Below are positions 22,680 to 32,781 of a DNA stretch of 41,243 nucleotides, one piece after another. This DNA comes from Hysterium pulicare CBS 123377 (taxonomy: Eukaryota; Ascomycota; Dothideomycetes; Hysteriales; Hysteriaceae), in contig AJFK01000447.1 in NCBI GenBank assembly GCA_000467715.1, positions 1-41,243 of the forward strand, read 5' to 3'. Both the position numbers and the translations under genes were made by a program. How positions within the stretch are numbered: the stretch's first letter is position 1; every line of letters begins with the position of its first letter. The notes beneath the pieces are model-generated. The model saw only the letters and a list, made by a program, of their open reading frames with translations, was not told the origin of the DNA and did no database searches.

Positions 22680-23562
22680 ATGTCTTCCCTAACACCCTCC
22701 AAAATCACCCTCGAAGCTTTCAACGACTTCCTCGCCCGCTACCCCTCCACCGTACCGGCAAACCTCCACGACCTCGACTCAATACGTTACAAGAAGATCC
22801 CAGCGACGCTTGCACAGCGGAAAGAAGACGGAAAGGCATATTTAGAGAAAGAGGACGTAGTGCAACTCGTCGAATGGAAACTGTGAGATTCACTCCTCTC
22901 TCTCCCTTTCCCCATGCCAATAAATACCAACGAGCATTAGAAAGCACGGGACTTTTCGTCCCAGCCTCCTAGCTCTGGTGCAATCGAACCCCGCCAAGCT
23001 CGTCGAAGATACAACGTCCGAAGCATACGAACTCTGCAGAACGAAGGTTCCGCCTCCGGTTTCGTGTATCGTGAAGCCTCTGAAACATCTCACTGCCCAC
23101 CTCAAGGGTATCGGGCCTGCGACTGCGAGTTTGCTGCTCTCGGTTTATGAGCCGGAGTATGTGCCGTTTTTCTCGGATGAGGTGTTTAGGTGGATGATGT
23201 GGGAGGAGGAGGAGGGGAAGGGGAAGGGAACGGGAAGGGGCTGGAAGAGGAAGATTAAGTATAGCGTTGGTGAGTATGAGGAGTTGGTGCAGGGGGTTCA
23301 GAAGCTGTGTTTGAGGTTGGAAGTTGCGGCGGTGGATGTCGAGAAGGTGGCTTGGGTGCTTGGTAGGGAGGGGTTGGATTTGGATGGGGAGGGCGGTGGG
23401 GAGATGGAGATGGTGGGCGGAGAGGTGGTGAAGGAGGAAGTGGAGGAAGTGGAGAAAGATAAGGCAGATGTGAAGTCGAAGAAAGGTGTTAAGCGGAAAG
23501 CTGAGGATGCGAAACCTGCGGCTGAGGGGTTTAGGAGGAGTAAGAGGAAGACTGGGGCTTGA
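22680..23562 (+). CDS. Conserved fungal protein with helix-hairpin-helix motif
   Basis: Exons 22680-22882 and 22941-23562, 58-nt intron, 274 aa. The N-terminal half starts MSSLTPSKITLEAFNDFLAR and has the family-like EWKLKHGTFRPSLLALVQSN stretch spanning the splice site. At about residues 122-134, LKGIGPATASLLLS is a helix-hairpin-helix motif like those of HhH-GPD DNA glycosylases, followed by FFSDEVFRWMMWEE. The catalytic Lys/Asp of true glycosylases is not obvious, so a DNA-binding or structural role is as likely as catalysis. The C-terminal ~70 residues are charged (long Glu/Val run, then KKGVKRKAEDAK and RRSKRKTGA), with nuclear localisation signals. It lies close downstream of the JmjC gene in the same orientation, but with its own promoter-sized gap. 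Named function unknown. Confidence 0.82.
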
Positions 23563-23813
23563 GGATAGAGTGGGGTCACCGCTCACGAATTTACGAGGTT
23601 AATTTGAGTATGAATACCGATTATATGATGTTTTCATTGGTTTCGGTTTGTTGCTACTCGGAAAAGCTAGATAGCCTTCGAGCACAAGGAAGTCTAATAT
23701 CTGGTAACTGATTTCCAGATGCTCACTTTCCTGTCGGATCACATAGTTGTCTTTGTCCGGCAACCCAAAAGAAGGCTACACGCAAGACTAACCGCTGAAG
23801 AGTGAGAAAGGTC

Positions 23814-24796
23814 TCAACCTTGCACGGGCGCACTATCCCCAGCCTGAATCTCCCCACCGCACTTCTTCTTCTCCTCGTCATTCGCATGCTCATGATAGTC
23901 GCACAGCACCAAAGCATAGTCCGCCTGCATCTTGCCCTCTCTGATCTTCTTCATGACCTCTCCCTGCCGAAGCATGATACCAAGTAGAAAGTCATGCGGA
24001 AGAAATGGACGCTGTTTGCGCTCATCCTCATTGTCGTATGTGTCATTAAAATAACGACTATATACGTCGATATATAAGCGGCAGAGAGGCGATGAAGGTG
24101 GAAGGTTTTCGAAGGCGAGCATGACTTCCGCATAGGGTGGAACACAATAGCCTTTCCGCTCATATTGATTAATCAGATCACGGCGGAGCTGGGGCACGTC
24201 GTATCGGTCTGCGAAGAGGTACAGACGCACCGTAATACAGTCGTTTTGAATCGACTCTGATTTAGTAAGCGAAGGAAGTTCTCCCCTGTACAGCCAGTCC
24301 AAGAACGCGGCAACAGACAGTGAAGTAGTATCTTGGACGTTGGCCGTCATCACATGCTTCTTCGCGTTGAATGGACCGAGGAAGAGCGCCTTGAAGTATG
24401 GCGAGTGGTGGCAGACAAGGTCACGATGGACATTGAAAAGGCCCGGAGATTGTCTGTCCGAACCAACTTGAAGTGTGACAATAGTTTGAGACATCCCACT
24501 GCTATATGAAAAGTAAGTAGCTGTCATTTTATAAAGAGGATGCTCAAGTACAGTACTTACAGGAATGTAGGCGTAGCCATTCTCAGAGGAAGTTGTAGTT
24601 GAGGACTCTGAGGAGAATTTTGAGTTTTCCCATCGCTGTTGGGGTGTCGAGGGGTTTTTGTTGCTTGTGTTTGAGGTGAATTCATATCGGGAGTCGTGAA
24701 AACGAAATTCACAGGTTTACCCTGATACTCCTCTGACTGCCGTGAAAACGAACGACGCAGAAGCGGCACTGAGCGGCGTTTTGGTGCTCCAGCCAT
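23814..24796 (-). CDS. BTB/POZ protein, copy 1
   Basis: Exons 24796-24561 and 24501-23814, 59-nt intron, 307 aa. The first ~78 residues are low-complexity (Ser/Thr/Pro/Gln; MAGAPKRRSVPLLRRSFSR). The BTB fold covers about 83-190: IVTLQVGSDRQ, FNVHRDLVCHHSPYFKALFLG, AAFLDWLYRGELP, RLYLFADRYDVPQLRRDLIN. A helical region follows, and near the end is LCDYHEHANDEEKKKC, shared with the neighbouring copy. BTB folds mediate dimerisation and, in many proteins, binding to Cullin-3, but fungal stand-alone BTB proteins are mostly uncharacterised. The gene stands 422 bp upstream (in genome order left) of a second BTB gene of the same strand; the two differ too much to be a recent duplicate. Confidence 0.88.
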
Positions 24797-25218
24797 GGCA
24801 CATCAGTGAGGTAGGTGCATTGCGAGATCAGGGTCGAGCACTGGTGTTTTTGGAACTTTGACTTTATGGTTACCGTATCGGACCATCCACATGATTGACA
24901 GACCTATGACATGTGTCATAAGATGAGTGACTCGGTGAAGAGGAGATGAATAAGTTCATTGAATTTTCTACTTGCTCTTAAAACAAAGAAATGGGAAAAC
25001 ATTATGCCTTTCCTAGGGTTTCCCATTCGCAAATTCGCCGTTCATGAATGCTACAGCCCAACTCCTGAAAGCTCATAGCCAGAAAATTGTATCAATTAGA
25101 TCATGAGGAGAGCCTATCCGAATATGGTCCTTGACTGCCTGCTCCATATTCATTTTCCGAAATCTCAACGGTCTTTCACGCTGAGAGAGAATGTATGGTC
25201 CATTCATTCATCTCTGCG
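24797..25218. promoter_or_regulatory. Gap between BTB genes
   Basis: About 420 bp holding the promoter of copy 1 and the 3' UTR of copy 2. A TGACA..TATGACATGTGTCATAAG stretch at about 24897-24922 includes TGACATGTGTCA, a 12-bp perfect palindrome. It could be a protein-binding site. Confidence 0.4.
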
Positions 25219-26112
25219 TCACTCAATATTTGAGATACCGTGGGCTGATTCGCATTCCGCTCGCTCCTCCACATCGCTGTGCTCATGGTAGTCGCAAAGT
25301 CGCATTTTATAAGTCCTTTTCCTCGCTTTGCGTACTTCTTTCACGGGCGCCTGAGATGGTGTTTTGGAAACATTAGTAGTAGTATTGCTTCCACTTTCTT
25401 TCGAGGGATTGTTTGTATTTGCATTCGCTTCCATATGTTTAGCGAAGATTCCAGCGAGGAAGTCTGTGGGGAGCAACGTCTTGGAAGCTTCGCTGGGGTC
25501 TGGTTCATCCCGGTCTTGGCTGTGCTTTTTGTAGTGAAGATCGATGCAAAATTTGCGAAGAAGTGAGTTCTTGGGTAATCGTTCAAAGATTCTGGTGACA
25601 CGCTGGTAGCTTGGTACGCAGTCGTAGTGATCATAATCTTGAAAGATGTAGTTCATTGCATCCCTGCGGAGATTTGGCACGTCGTACTGATCGCCAAAGA
25701 TATAAAGATCGATGACAATACTACGTGCAACATTGAGTTGGTCTTCAACATCTCCATCCAAGTTTCGTTCGATTTGATGATTCGGAGCATCGTCAAACCA
25801 ATCGAGTGGAAACTTGCCATAGTAGAGCCAATCCATGAAAAGTTTGAAGAGATGGGTGTCAACATCTGGTAGGGTGATTTCGCTTTCCTCGGCCTCTTTA
25901 AATCGCCCAGTCAGTGCCGCGCGAAAGTAGTCCGAGTAGTGGACCAGAAACGCCTTGTGGATTCCGAATGCGACCTCTTCAGAGCCCACAAGGACGCGAA
26001 CCATCGTTTGATCGATAATCCTTGGAGTTTGTCAGATGAGATTCTTGGAACAGTAGAGCCACACTTACGTGAAAGACGGATGGTTCTTTTTCAATTTGCT
26101 CGGCTTTGACAT
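25219..26112 (-). CDS. BTB/POZ protein, copy 2
   Basis: Exons 26112-26069 and 26020-25219, 48-nt intron, 281 aa. The start was chosen because only the frame beginning MSKPSKLKKNHPSFT at 26112 joins exon 2 without a shift, giving ..SFT|IIDQTMVRVLVGSEE. The BTB fold lies at about 16-130: VRVLVGSEEVAFGIHKAFLVHYSDYFRAAL in pieces, LFMDWLYYGKFP, IDLYIFGDQYDVPNLRRDAMN. After a helical part and a Thr/Asn/Ser-rich linker comes KARKRTYKMRLCDYHEHSDVEERAEC. The CDYHEH..C tail is shared with copy 1 and could bind a metal (Cys, two His, Cys). Role unknown; fungal BTB families of this type are large. Confidence 0.88.
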
Positions 26113-26741
26113 GGTTGACAGACGTAGTTCCAAACTCACTGGGCGGGGTTTCAAGGTAAGGTTGTTGAGTATGAACATGCAGGCGGAACAATCCGTTGAA
26201 TGGAGATGTTGAGGATTTTATGTGCCGTCAAGGTGAAGTTGTTTTGCGAAGCGGACAAGAATACACGCCTTGTAATGGGCCGAGGATGCTAGGCGGATCG
26301 TAGATTGTGATGTTGCCAGATGAAGCAGAAGGAAGCACCCAGGTAAGTAACCGAACAAAATGCTTGAGTTGACGGCGACGTGGGTTGTAGATACTTTCCT
26401 CCCAAGCAAGTAGCGAATACTTTTTGGAAAGAGCAATTTGTACTCACGTGCCAATTTCTGACAGAGACAATGACCTGTATTTAAGGCTTTTTGAGAAATA
26501 TGAGACCGAAATAGAAATAGTTCATAAGGGACAATAGGAGTAAAACGCTACACGGATGAGATAGCAACGCTCCGAGCGAAAGAGCAATGACGATACGCAT
26601 CCCACACACCGACAGAAAGGCGGCATATACGCCCGCATCCCAGACTCTTCATTTACATAACCCGAACACGTAGGCAGCTTTCATACAACTCATAAGCCAA
26701 TCTTTTAATCACAGCCCCTTCCCAAACCCACAACGCCCAAT
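26113..26741. other. BTB copy 2 promoter and VTC1 3' flank
   Basis: About 630 bp between two minus-strand genes. A short minus frame (26454-26218) has no protein character. No further structure seen. Confidence 0.45.
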
Positions 26742-27181
26742 CTACTTATGACTCCCCGCAGCCCCAGTAATCCTCAAAACAAAATTCACAATAACAGCCG
26801 CAAACAGCGCAACCGCCAAAACCGTAGGCCCCAACCTATCATCAAAGCCACCCTGCCCCCTCTTCCGTATGCTATTCGCTCTCCAATGGAACGTAAACAA
26901 GGCATATATCATCGCGGCCATGGCAACGAGTGTGAAGAGTCCAGCGCTGATCTGACCGACCTTATCGCCGAAGTTGAGGAGGCCAATGGCGAGGCCGCCC
27001 AGAATGACGGTGAAGTTGAGCCATGAGAGGAAGGTTCGTTCGTTGGCGAAGAAGACTTTGGGTTCGACGCGGGTGGGGAGGGCGATGCGTTTGCCTGGGG
27101 GTTGTTAGAGGGATTAGGAAAGTAATACAATTGGGGGGTGAATGTACCAGGAGCGCTTTGGAGAAGAGGCTGAGTAGACAT
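26742..27181 (-). CDS. VTC1: Vacuolar transporter chaperone VTC1
   Basis: Small membrane subunit of the VTC polyphosphate polymerase, which makes polyphosphate from ATP and moves it into the vacuole. Exons 27181-27148 and 27094-26742, 53-nt intron, 128 aa, the normal length. After a short N-terminus ([12 protein letters not shown]) it has [20 protein letters not shown], the family signature, with the conserved R, E and K residues of the channel lining. Three membrane helices follow: [38 protein letters not shown] and [19 protein letters not shown], with the loop [19 protein letters not shown]. There is no SPX domain, as expected for VTC1. A single CACGTT, a weak Pho4-type site, lies at about 27385 upstream; phosphate control is therefore only a guess. 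Confidence 0.94.
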
Positions 27182-27780
27182 GACGATGCTTTCTGGTGTT
27201 GACCCCGCCAAGCGATTTAAATTAGCTTGAAAGTTCGGAACTATTGTAGGATAGCTGAGGATGTATTGTCGGTGATATCGCAGAGGTCGTGTGAGTTTGA
27301 GGTTGTACTCGTGCCAGGGACGAGAGTAAAGAAGAATGAAATAGGGTTGGAATTGAAGCTTTCGTCGCAGCAGTAGCTAGCTATCACGTTCCTGATTCTC
27401 GAAAGCTGATCGGTCCGATCACTGAGCGCCCCACTCAACAGGGTTTTCACATTTGGCCAGCGCGAATGACCTCCAAAAGCTTCTACTGAATCATTCGGAA
27501 CAGAATTGAATTGAATTGAGGAACTGATACTAGCTGGCTTCCGTCGGCTTCTTAGAAACGGAGGTTGTCTGCGTCATTCTGGAATAAATTTGAGGACGAA
27601 GTTTCGAAGCTCCATCGTTGGCGAATTGCTTTTTGTCTTGGCATAAAACGCTGTTGCCCCGCGTGAACCTCCGGGGATAAAGTCAAACGTGCCAAACAAC
27701 AACTCCGAGCTCAAAACACCACACCAACCAAACAAACACGCACGACGTCTACTACACCCCAAAACATCTCTACCATCATA
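27182..27780. promoter_or_regulatory. Divergent promoter, VTC1 / dynein light chain
   Basis: About 600 bp between two start codons. CACGTT at ~27385 resembles half of a Pho4/NUC-1 E-box. A poly-AATTG patch (GAATTGAATTGAATTGAGG) lies at 27504-27522. Nothing else is clear. Confidence 0.4.
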
Positions 27781-28471
27781 ATGTCTCCAGTAGGTTATCC
27801 CCAGCCTCCTTAAAAAGACTAGTCCCAATCTAACACAAACAAAGCCAGCCGAAGACTCTCGTCTCAAAGAAATCGCCCTGGAGGTACGTCTCAACAACGC
27901 TCAAAGTAGTTCTTCACATAAACTAACACCGCCATGTTAGGCATGCAACTCTGCTCTGGGCAACACGGAGAGCTACAATCATAACCACGTCGCAGAGTGG
28001 AACGCAGCCATCATAGTGAGTTTAATTGATCCCCCGCATAGAACGCACCGCTTCCATCACACGAGCCAGTCGCCCAACGCCCTGGAACTCCTCCACCCTT
28101 TCCATTCACATATCCACACTCTAGGCACCTCTACAACAAACCAACAAAGCCCCGCTCCCCCTTTCCCCATCTCTCTACCTCCCCTCCACCACACCTCAAA
28201 ACTAACCCTCTCCCCCTAGAACTCGATCCTAAAATCCCTCATCTCAACCTCCTCGAACTTCAAATACTGCGTCAACAGCACCATAATCCAGCACCTAGCC
28301 CCCTCCACGTCCTCCACAGCAGACACCAGCGCCGCCGGCCGGAGAGGCATGCACAGTGCCGTGGGCGCCTACTGGAACAACGACAAGGACGGCATGTGGA
28401 GTTATAAGTATGAGGGGGGCGAGAAGAAGGGCATGGATGTTGTGGTTAGCGTTATGTGGGTTGCTGTTTAA
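27781..28471 (+). CDS. Dynein light chain, Tctex type
   Basis: Accessory light chain of cytoplasmic dynein (DYNLT1/Tctex-1 family) that dimerises on the intermediate chain and helps cargo binding. Exons 27781-27789, 27845-27883, 27941-28015 and 28220-28471, giving 124 aa. Exon 1 encodes only MSP. Introns are 55, 57 and 204 nt, all GT-AG. The protein has LKEIALEACNSALGN, NHNHVAEWNAAIINSILKSL, KYCVNSTIIQ and GMHSAVGAYWNNDKDGMWSY, then the C-terminal strand KGMDVVVSVMWVAV. All are family hallmarks. A Ser/Thr/Ala insert (STSSTADTSAAGRRG) sits in the loop before GMHS. It is intact. Confidence 0.93.
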
Positions 28472-29141
28472 GGGGGCCTGGCGGAGATCGGAGGGTGAGG
28501 CGTGGGATGGGAGATGGATGAGAGGTGTACGGTGGATAGTATGGGGAGTTGGTAGGAGCGAGAGAGCGAGCGAGGTGCTGTGGAGTGGGTGTGGGCCTAT
28601 TTGGATTGGCTTGTTACTTGAGCTGCATGAGCCGGGTGTACTTGGAGTCTCATCATTCCTTTTTACTTTTCCAGAAACTGTCTATATGATTTCTTCATGG
28701 TTTCCCTTTTCTGTTCCAAAAATAAAAAAACCGGCAAAAGTATATAGGTAAAATTCCACCTCTCCCATTTAATTATCTCCTCTCGATTAAGTGTAACGAT
28801 CCATCGTATTTCAACAATATCCTAAGATGCCGTTGCTGATGGTAAGTTTCCACTCCCCTCCACATTTACCCTCCGGAAAACGATGATTCAAGAAACATAG
28901 TCGTTACCACCATAATCACCGCAAGCAACATGGCACCTGTTTTCAGATGTGAACAAGATAAATATTATTTAAGCATGCAAAAAAGGCGCTCGAGTCAATC
29001 TCGAAGAATGACGAGCAACCCAATCTCCAGAAAGAAAATGTTCAATCCATATATGCATAGCATGACAACCCACCCCACCCACCTACGACTCGGCGCTAAA
29101 GATCAAAAACAATGCATAAGAAGAAGAAGAGGAAGAAGAAT
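28472..29141. other. Convergent 3' gap, dynein light chain / bZIP
   Basis: About 670 bp of converging 3' ends. An (AAG)n-rich stretch lies at 29117-29140 just beyond the bZIP stop codon. No gene recognised. Confidence 0.45.
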
Positions 29142-30346
29142 TTAAGCTTTCGCCTTTTCGCCCTTCGACTCAGTTCCGACGCCGTCGGTCCGTTGACCCG
29201 TACTCCGCTCGCCATCGCTTCCCTTTGTGTACTCCTTATACATAGCGCTAAGATCCGACTTATCGTTCTTCTCCGTGATCAAGCCTTTCAGCCACGTATT
29301 CTCCATCTCGAGCTGGTTGATCTTGGACTCGAGCACGTTGACGCGCTCCGTCATCTCCTTGGCTGTCTTCTCTAGCTGCTGCTCTCGCTGCTTCTTCTTC
29401 ACTCGGAAGCGGGCGCTGGCGGCTGTGTTGCGTCGGCGCTTGTCCTCCTCGGCGGCTACGCGCGATGTTTCGTCTATGGCTTGTTGGCTGTTGGCATCGA
29501 TGGCATCTATCTTGCGCTTCTTACCGGCTGATGCTGAGTCAAATGTGGGCGATATAGGGGACAAGGTGCCGGAGGCCGGAGGGGAGGAGAAAGTAGGGAC
29601 TTGGAAGTTGTTGGCTTGCGACTGGGATAGGTTGGACAGACTCGGTTGCTCGATCATTGGGTTCTGGAAGCCATTGAAATCGTGGAATTGGAAGTCGCCT
29701 GAATAGGTGTAAACGTTAGTCATAATGAGAGAAATGGAGTCGAGAAGCATTGCGCGTGGCCTTGGTGAGGCTATCGGCATGTTGTAGATGGAAATCACGA
29801 GGGATGGCGTGCTTGCGGAGTGAGCCCTGCAGCAGCCACAAACAAGGCGTCGTGATGCGTCCGGGGTGTAGGTAGGAATAAGCAATTCAGAGGCGTTGCT
29901 GGGGAACGTATTGGGGGTTGGGTTGGAACAATGCACAGCTGCGGGGTGTGCATGCGCCCGGAACATGACCAATCAGAAGCGAATACAATAGACTTGAACT
30001 ACGATGGCGATTGACAGTTCAATGTGAAGGAAAGCCACAATCACGTACCGTTAATGAAGTCCATGGGCTTGGTGGTGCCATCGATACCGCTGTTGGTGTT
30101 GTAGTTCTTCACGCCTGAGGCATTCAATCGTCGAGTACGTTGCTCCACTTCTGGGTCGTAGTCAACGCCCGCAAGAGGGTCGAAATCACCAGCATCCCAA
30201 TCGAGGAATTCGTTCGAGAACAGAGCGAGGTCGTTCTCTACGTTGACCGGTTCAGGCGCAAGATCCTGAGCCGAGGGGATGGTGTTGAGATTCGCCAGGA
30301 ATGCCGAAACGTTCGGTCCTCGACGACCATTGTAATTTGCTGACAT
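29142..30346 (-). CDS. metR: MetR/CYS3-like bZIP transcription factor
   Basis: Activator of sulfur-assimilation genes in filamentous fungi by family analogy. Exons 30346-30049 and 29698-29142, 284 aa. The N-terminus MSANYNGRRGPNVSAFLANL and acidic stretch (FLDWDAGDFDPLAGVDYD) form a likely activation region; NGDFQFHDFN spans the splice. The basic region EEDKRRRNTAASARFRVKKK is at about 184-202 (N190, R198), followed by the leucine zipper with heptads L..V..L..I..L..N..L in KTAKEMTERV..LESKINQLEMENTWL. This basic region is typical of MetR/CYS-3, not GCN4 (CPC1). The intron is 350 nt, much longer than others here, and its 3' part is open in the frame of exon 2 with ATGs at 29966 and 29723, so a shorter isoform with a different N-terminus may exist. 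Control by a paralogue such as MetZ is not excluded. Confidence 0.88.
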
Positions 30347-31197
30347 AGTTGCGGCCAGCCGATGAACAGGTGTTCGCTCGTCCTTATTGAACGTGTAGAT
30401 ATTTGTCGGATGTTCGGTGGTGCGCGGACGTTGGGAGTCGATGGAGTGATACGGCTTAGTTGCGTCAGATGAGTAATGGCTCCGAGTAATCGGTTGAGAT
30501 TGATCACCACAATCAGGTCAACGACGGACCTGAGAGGGAGTAAACGTCTCAGAAAACGTGAGTCGATACTTCGCTCGAATGTCTGTCGCAGTCGAAGCGT
30601 TGTTGTTTGTAGGAGGAGAGAATTGGAAGAGCGAGGGTGGTGTAGGGTGAAGAGTTTGATGGCGAGCCCCGCGGGTTACCCGTTTGGCGATGACCGGCAC
30701 TTTCAGCGGACAAAGCCCAGCGGCGTCGCCAGCTGGGTCAAAGGATAATCTGGGGGATGCGGCGCTTGTCGCGGACTTTCAATAGGACTGCAGGGCTGGA
30801 ATGCCTACAAGCTAAGAATTGCTTTTGCGTGTTCTTTGTGACGGTTTATTATTGAGTGCATGCGCCCTGTGTGTCACTGAATGCCTCGAGGTGGGCAATG
30901 CTAACGCCAAGGCTTGATTTCTAATGTGCTTCGGAGTCATCTGCCCCTCTCCCGAAAGATTACCGTACTTGAGGTTTGCCGAGGTGTTCTCGCCGCTCAT
31001 GGATGCCTGCCACTTAACCCGGAAATAGCTAGGTAGGATTGTTGTCAAACACTGCAAACTCAACACGTGGACTGCCTCCTTTTGGCGTATCGCCGACGCG
31101 TTGCCCAACGTCGCCGACATTCACATTCATCGGCATAAACAAAAACAATGCGGCGGGAAATACAATACTCACCTTTCGTTGAGAATCTTTCAAGATA
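30347..31197. promoter_or_regulatory. Divergent promoter, bZIP / CHL4
   Basis: About 850 bp between start codons. I looked for the CYS3 palindrome ATGRYRYCAT (autoregulation) and found no perfect copy. Short frames within it do not look coding. The CHL4 start has AAGATAATGG context. Confidence 0.4.
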
Positions 31198-32781
31198 ATG
31201 GCTCCACAACGCCCCCAGCTTGCCGTGCCAACCCAAGGCGCCCTCCCTCACAGCCATCGTCTTCCCGCGACAAACTCCGAAGTCATCAGAGCGATAAATA
31301 AGCTATCGCGACTGTCGTTGATAAACCTTGCATCGCAATGGCTGTTGAAGAAGAATAGGCCGTTCTGTAAACCTTATCTATACGATGACCACGACGCTGC
31401 TGCTGTCGAGAATGACGACGCGCCTTACGAGCCCGCCCACAGCTATGAGGAGCTGCAGGAGATATATCAGGAACTAGAAAGTCGCAAGGGCCAGAAGAAA
31501 GAGATTGCGGAGCGGATACTTGAGGGGGACTGGAGACATGGGATATCTCTATATCAGCTAGCGATGGCAGAGACGCAGCATCTACTCGATCACACTACTT
31601 CCCTGAAGTGGAGCGCGCAACGTTTATGCAAGCTCGAGGGTCCCAAAGGTCGAAGGAAGGATGTCGAGGTCAACAACTCCTCGAATCATCTTCCAAGATT
31701 CCACGCGCAAACTTTCCTCCTCAATCTCGTCCGAGAAGTCTCTCCATTGACGAAAGCGCATTATTACCTCAATCGAATAAAAACAATGCCTATAACTCTC
31801 CTGCGGGTCTATATTCATGACTCTCCTTATACGGCCGAGGCATCCCTCAAAGAAACGTCTTCTTTAACACAACCTACACCCGAAGGCTCCAAATCCGTCT
31901 TCTTGATCTTCCCAGATGGCTCCCCCTATGTGTACGTCTCCATAGCTACACATATAGGTCAAACAATAGGAATCGAAGGACGAAATCTACGCGCAATAGT
32001 TCTCGACGCCGTTCCCAAAGCATTCTCCAAGCCACATGCCCGTTACGAGCTTCAGTCCACCACCCTCTCTACGCGCACTCTTTCCGCCCTCCTCACCTTC
32101 CGCGGTCCAGGTCACAGTAACGCAGCCGCCGGTGGATGGAGTATCTTCGCCGAGAACAGCTTCAGCCAGAACGCACTAGATTTCGCAATCGCACGGCGTC
32201 CTTCGCCCGACGCAAAATCCGGTTCGCAAGACGACGAAGCGGACAAAGAGAATACAGAACCAGGCACCAGAGTCGGCCGCCCAAAACGATCGCTTGCTCC
32301 ATCTAGAGATTCGGATCTATCTGGCTCGAAACGCAGGAAGGAGGTTGCGACGGGTCGGTTTGGAGAGTCAGCTATCGAGAATGATGGCGCGGCTCTTGAA
32401 CGCGTTGATATTCGTATCGACGACCCCTTTCCTGCCACATCTAGCAGTGCCGGTCAAGATGCAGCAGCATTGGAGAACCACCAAGCGACCACGAGTAGTG
32501 CTCAGCCTGTGAGACGTGGCCGGAGAGCACGTCCTTCTCTCCTCGATAAGTCCATCGAAGAGATCAACGACTCGGAGCCGGCGGATCCAGAAACTTGGCG
32601 TCCGGATGTTCGTCTAGTCTTCCAAGGCACACATGTCTTCGCTGGGATCCGGCAGCTCGTTGAGCAAGGAGTCGTTGATGGAGAGAAGATGCCTGGCTGG
32701 ATGACGGGAGAAGCAGGCGTCAGTGTTGGAGTTGTGAGGCAAGGCAAGATCCTAACGAAACAGACGAATAGCATTGTTTAG
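31198..32781 (+). CDS. CHL4: Kinetochore protein CHL4 / CENP-N
   Basis: Inner kinetochore subunit of the CCAN (Ctf19) complex; with Iml3/CENP-L it binds the CENP-A nucleosome and centromere DNA. Single exon, 527 aa. The N-terminal pyrin-like domain includes SEVIRAINKLSRLSLINLASQWL, EELQEIYQELE..KGQKKEIAERIL and GDWRHGISLYQLAMAETQHL, the pattern of fungal CHL4/Mis15. The middle part has LPRFHAQTFLLNLVREVSPL, AHYYLNRIK, LLRVYIHDSPY and VFLIFPDGSPYVYVS. Residues ~335-455 are a charged linker rich in Ser, Asp and Arg (poorly conserved, with RPKRSLAPSRD, GSKRRKE), and the C-terminus RLVFQGTHVFAGIRQLVEQG is the conserved last element. The homology is by pattern, not alignment. It is divergent to the bZIP gene and followed by the repeat region. 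Confidence 0.85.
   Translation: MAPQRPQLAVPTQGALPHSHRLPATNSEVIRAINKLSRLSLINLASQWLLKKNRPFCKPYLYDDHDAAAVENDDAPYEPAHSYEELQEIYQELESRKGQKKEIAERILEGDWRHGISLYQLAMAETQHLLDHTTSLKWSAQRLCKLEGPKGRRKDVEVNNSSNHLPRFHAQTFLLNLVREVSPLTKAHYYLNRIKTMPITLLRVYIHDSPYTAEASLKETSSLTQPTPEGSKSVFLIFPDGSPYVYVSIATHIGQTIGIEGRNLRAIVLDAVPKAFSKPHARYELQSTTLSTRTLSALLTFRGPGHSNAAAGGWSIFAENSFSQNALDFAIARRPSPDAKSGSQDDEADKENTEPGTRVGRPKRSLAPSRDSDLSGSKRRKEVATGRFGESAIENDGAALERVDIRIDDPFPATSSSAGQDAAALENHQATTSSAQPVRRGRRARPSLLDKSIEEINDSEPADPETWRPDVRLVFQGTHVFAGIRQLVEQGVVDGEKMPGWMTGEAGVSVGVVRQGKILTKQTNSIV

Noticed and set aside
27385-27390. CACGTT as a phosphate-response site for VTC1
   Set aside because: A single six-base match is expected by chance; mentioned only as a weak hint.
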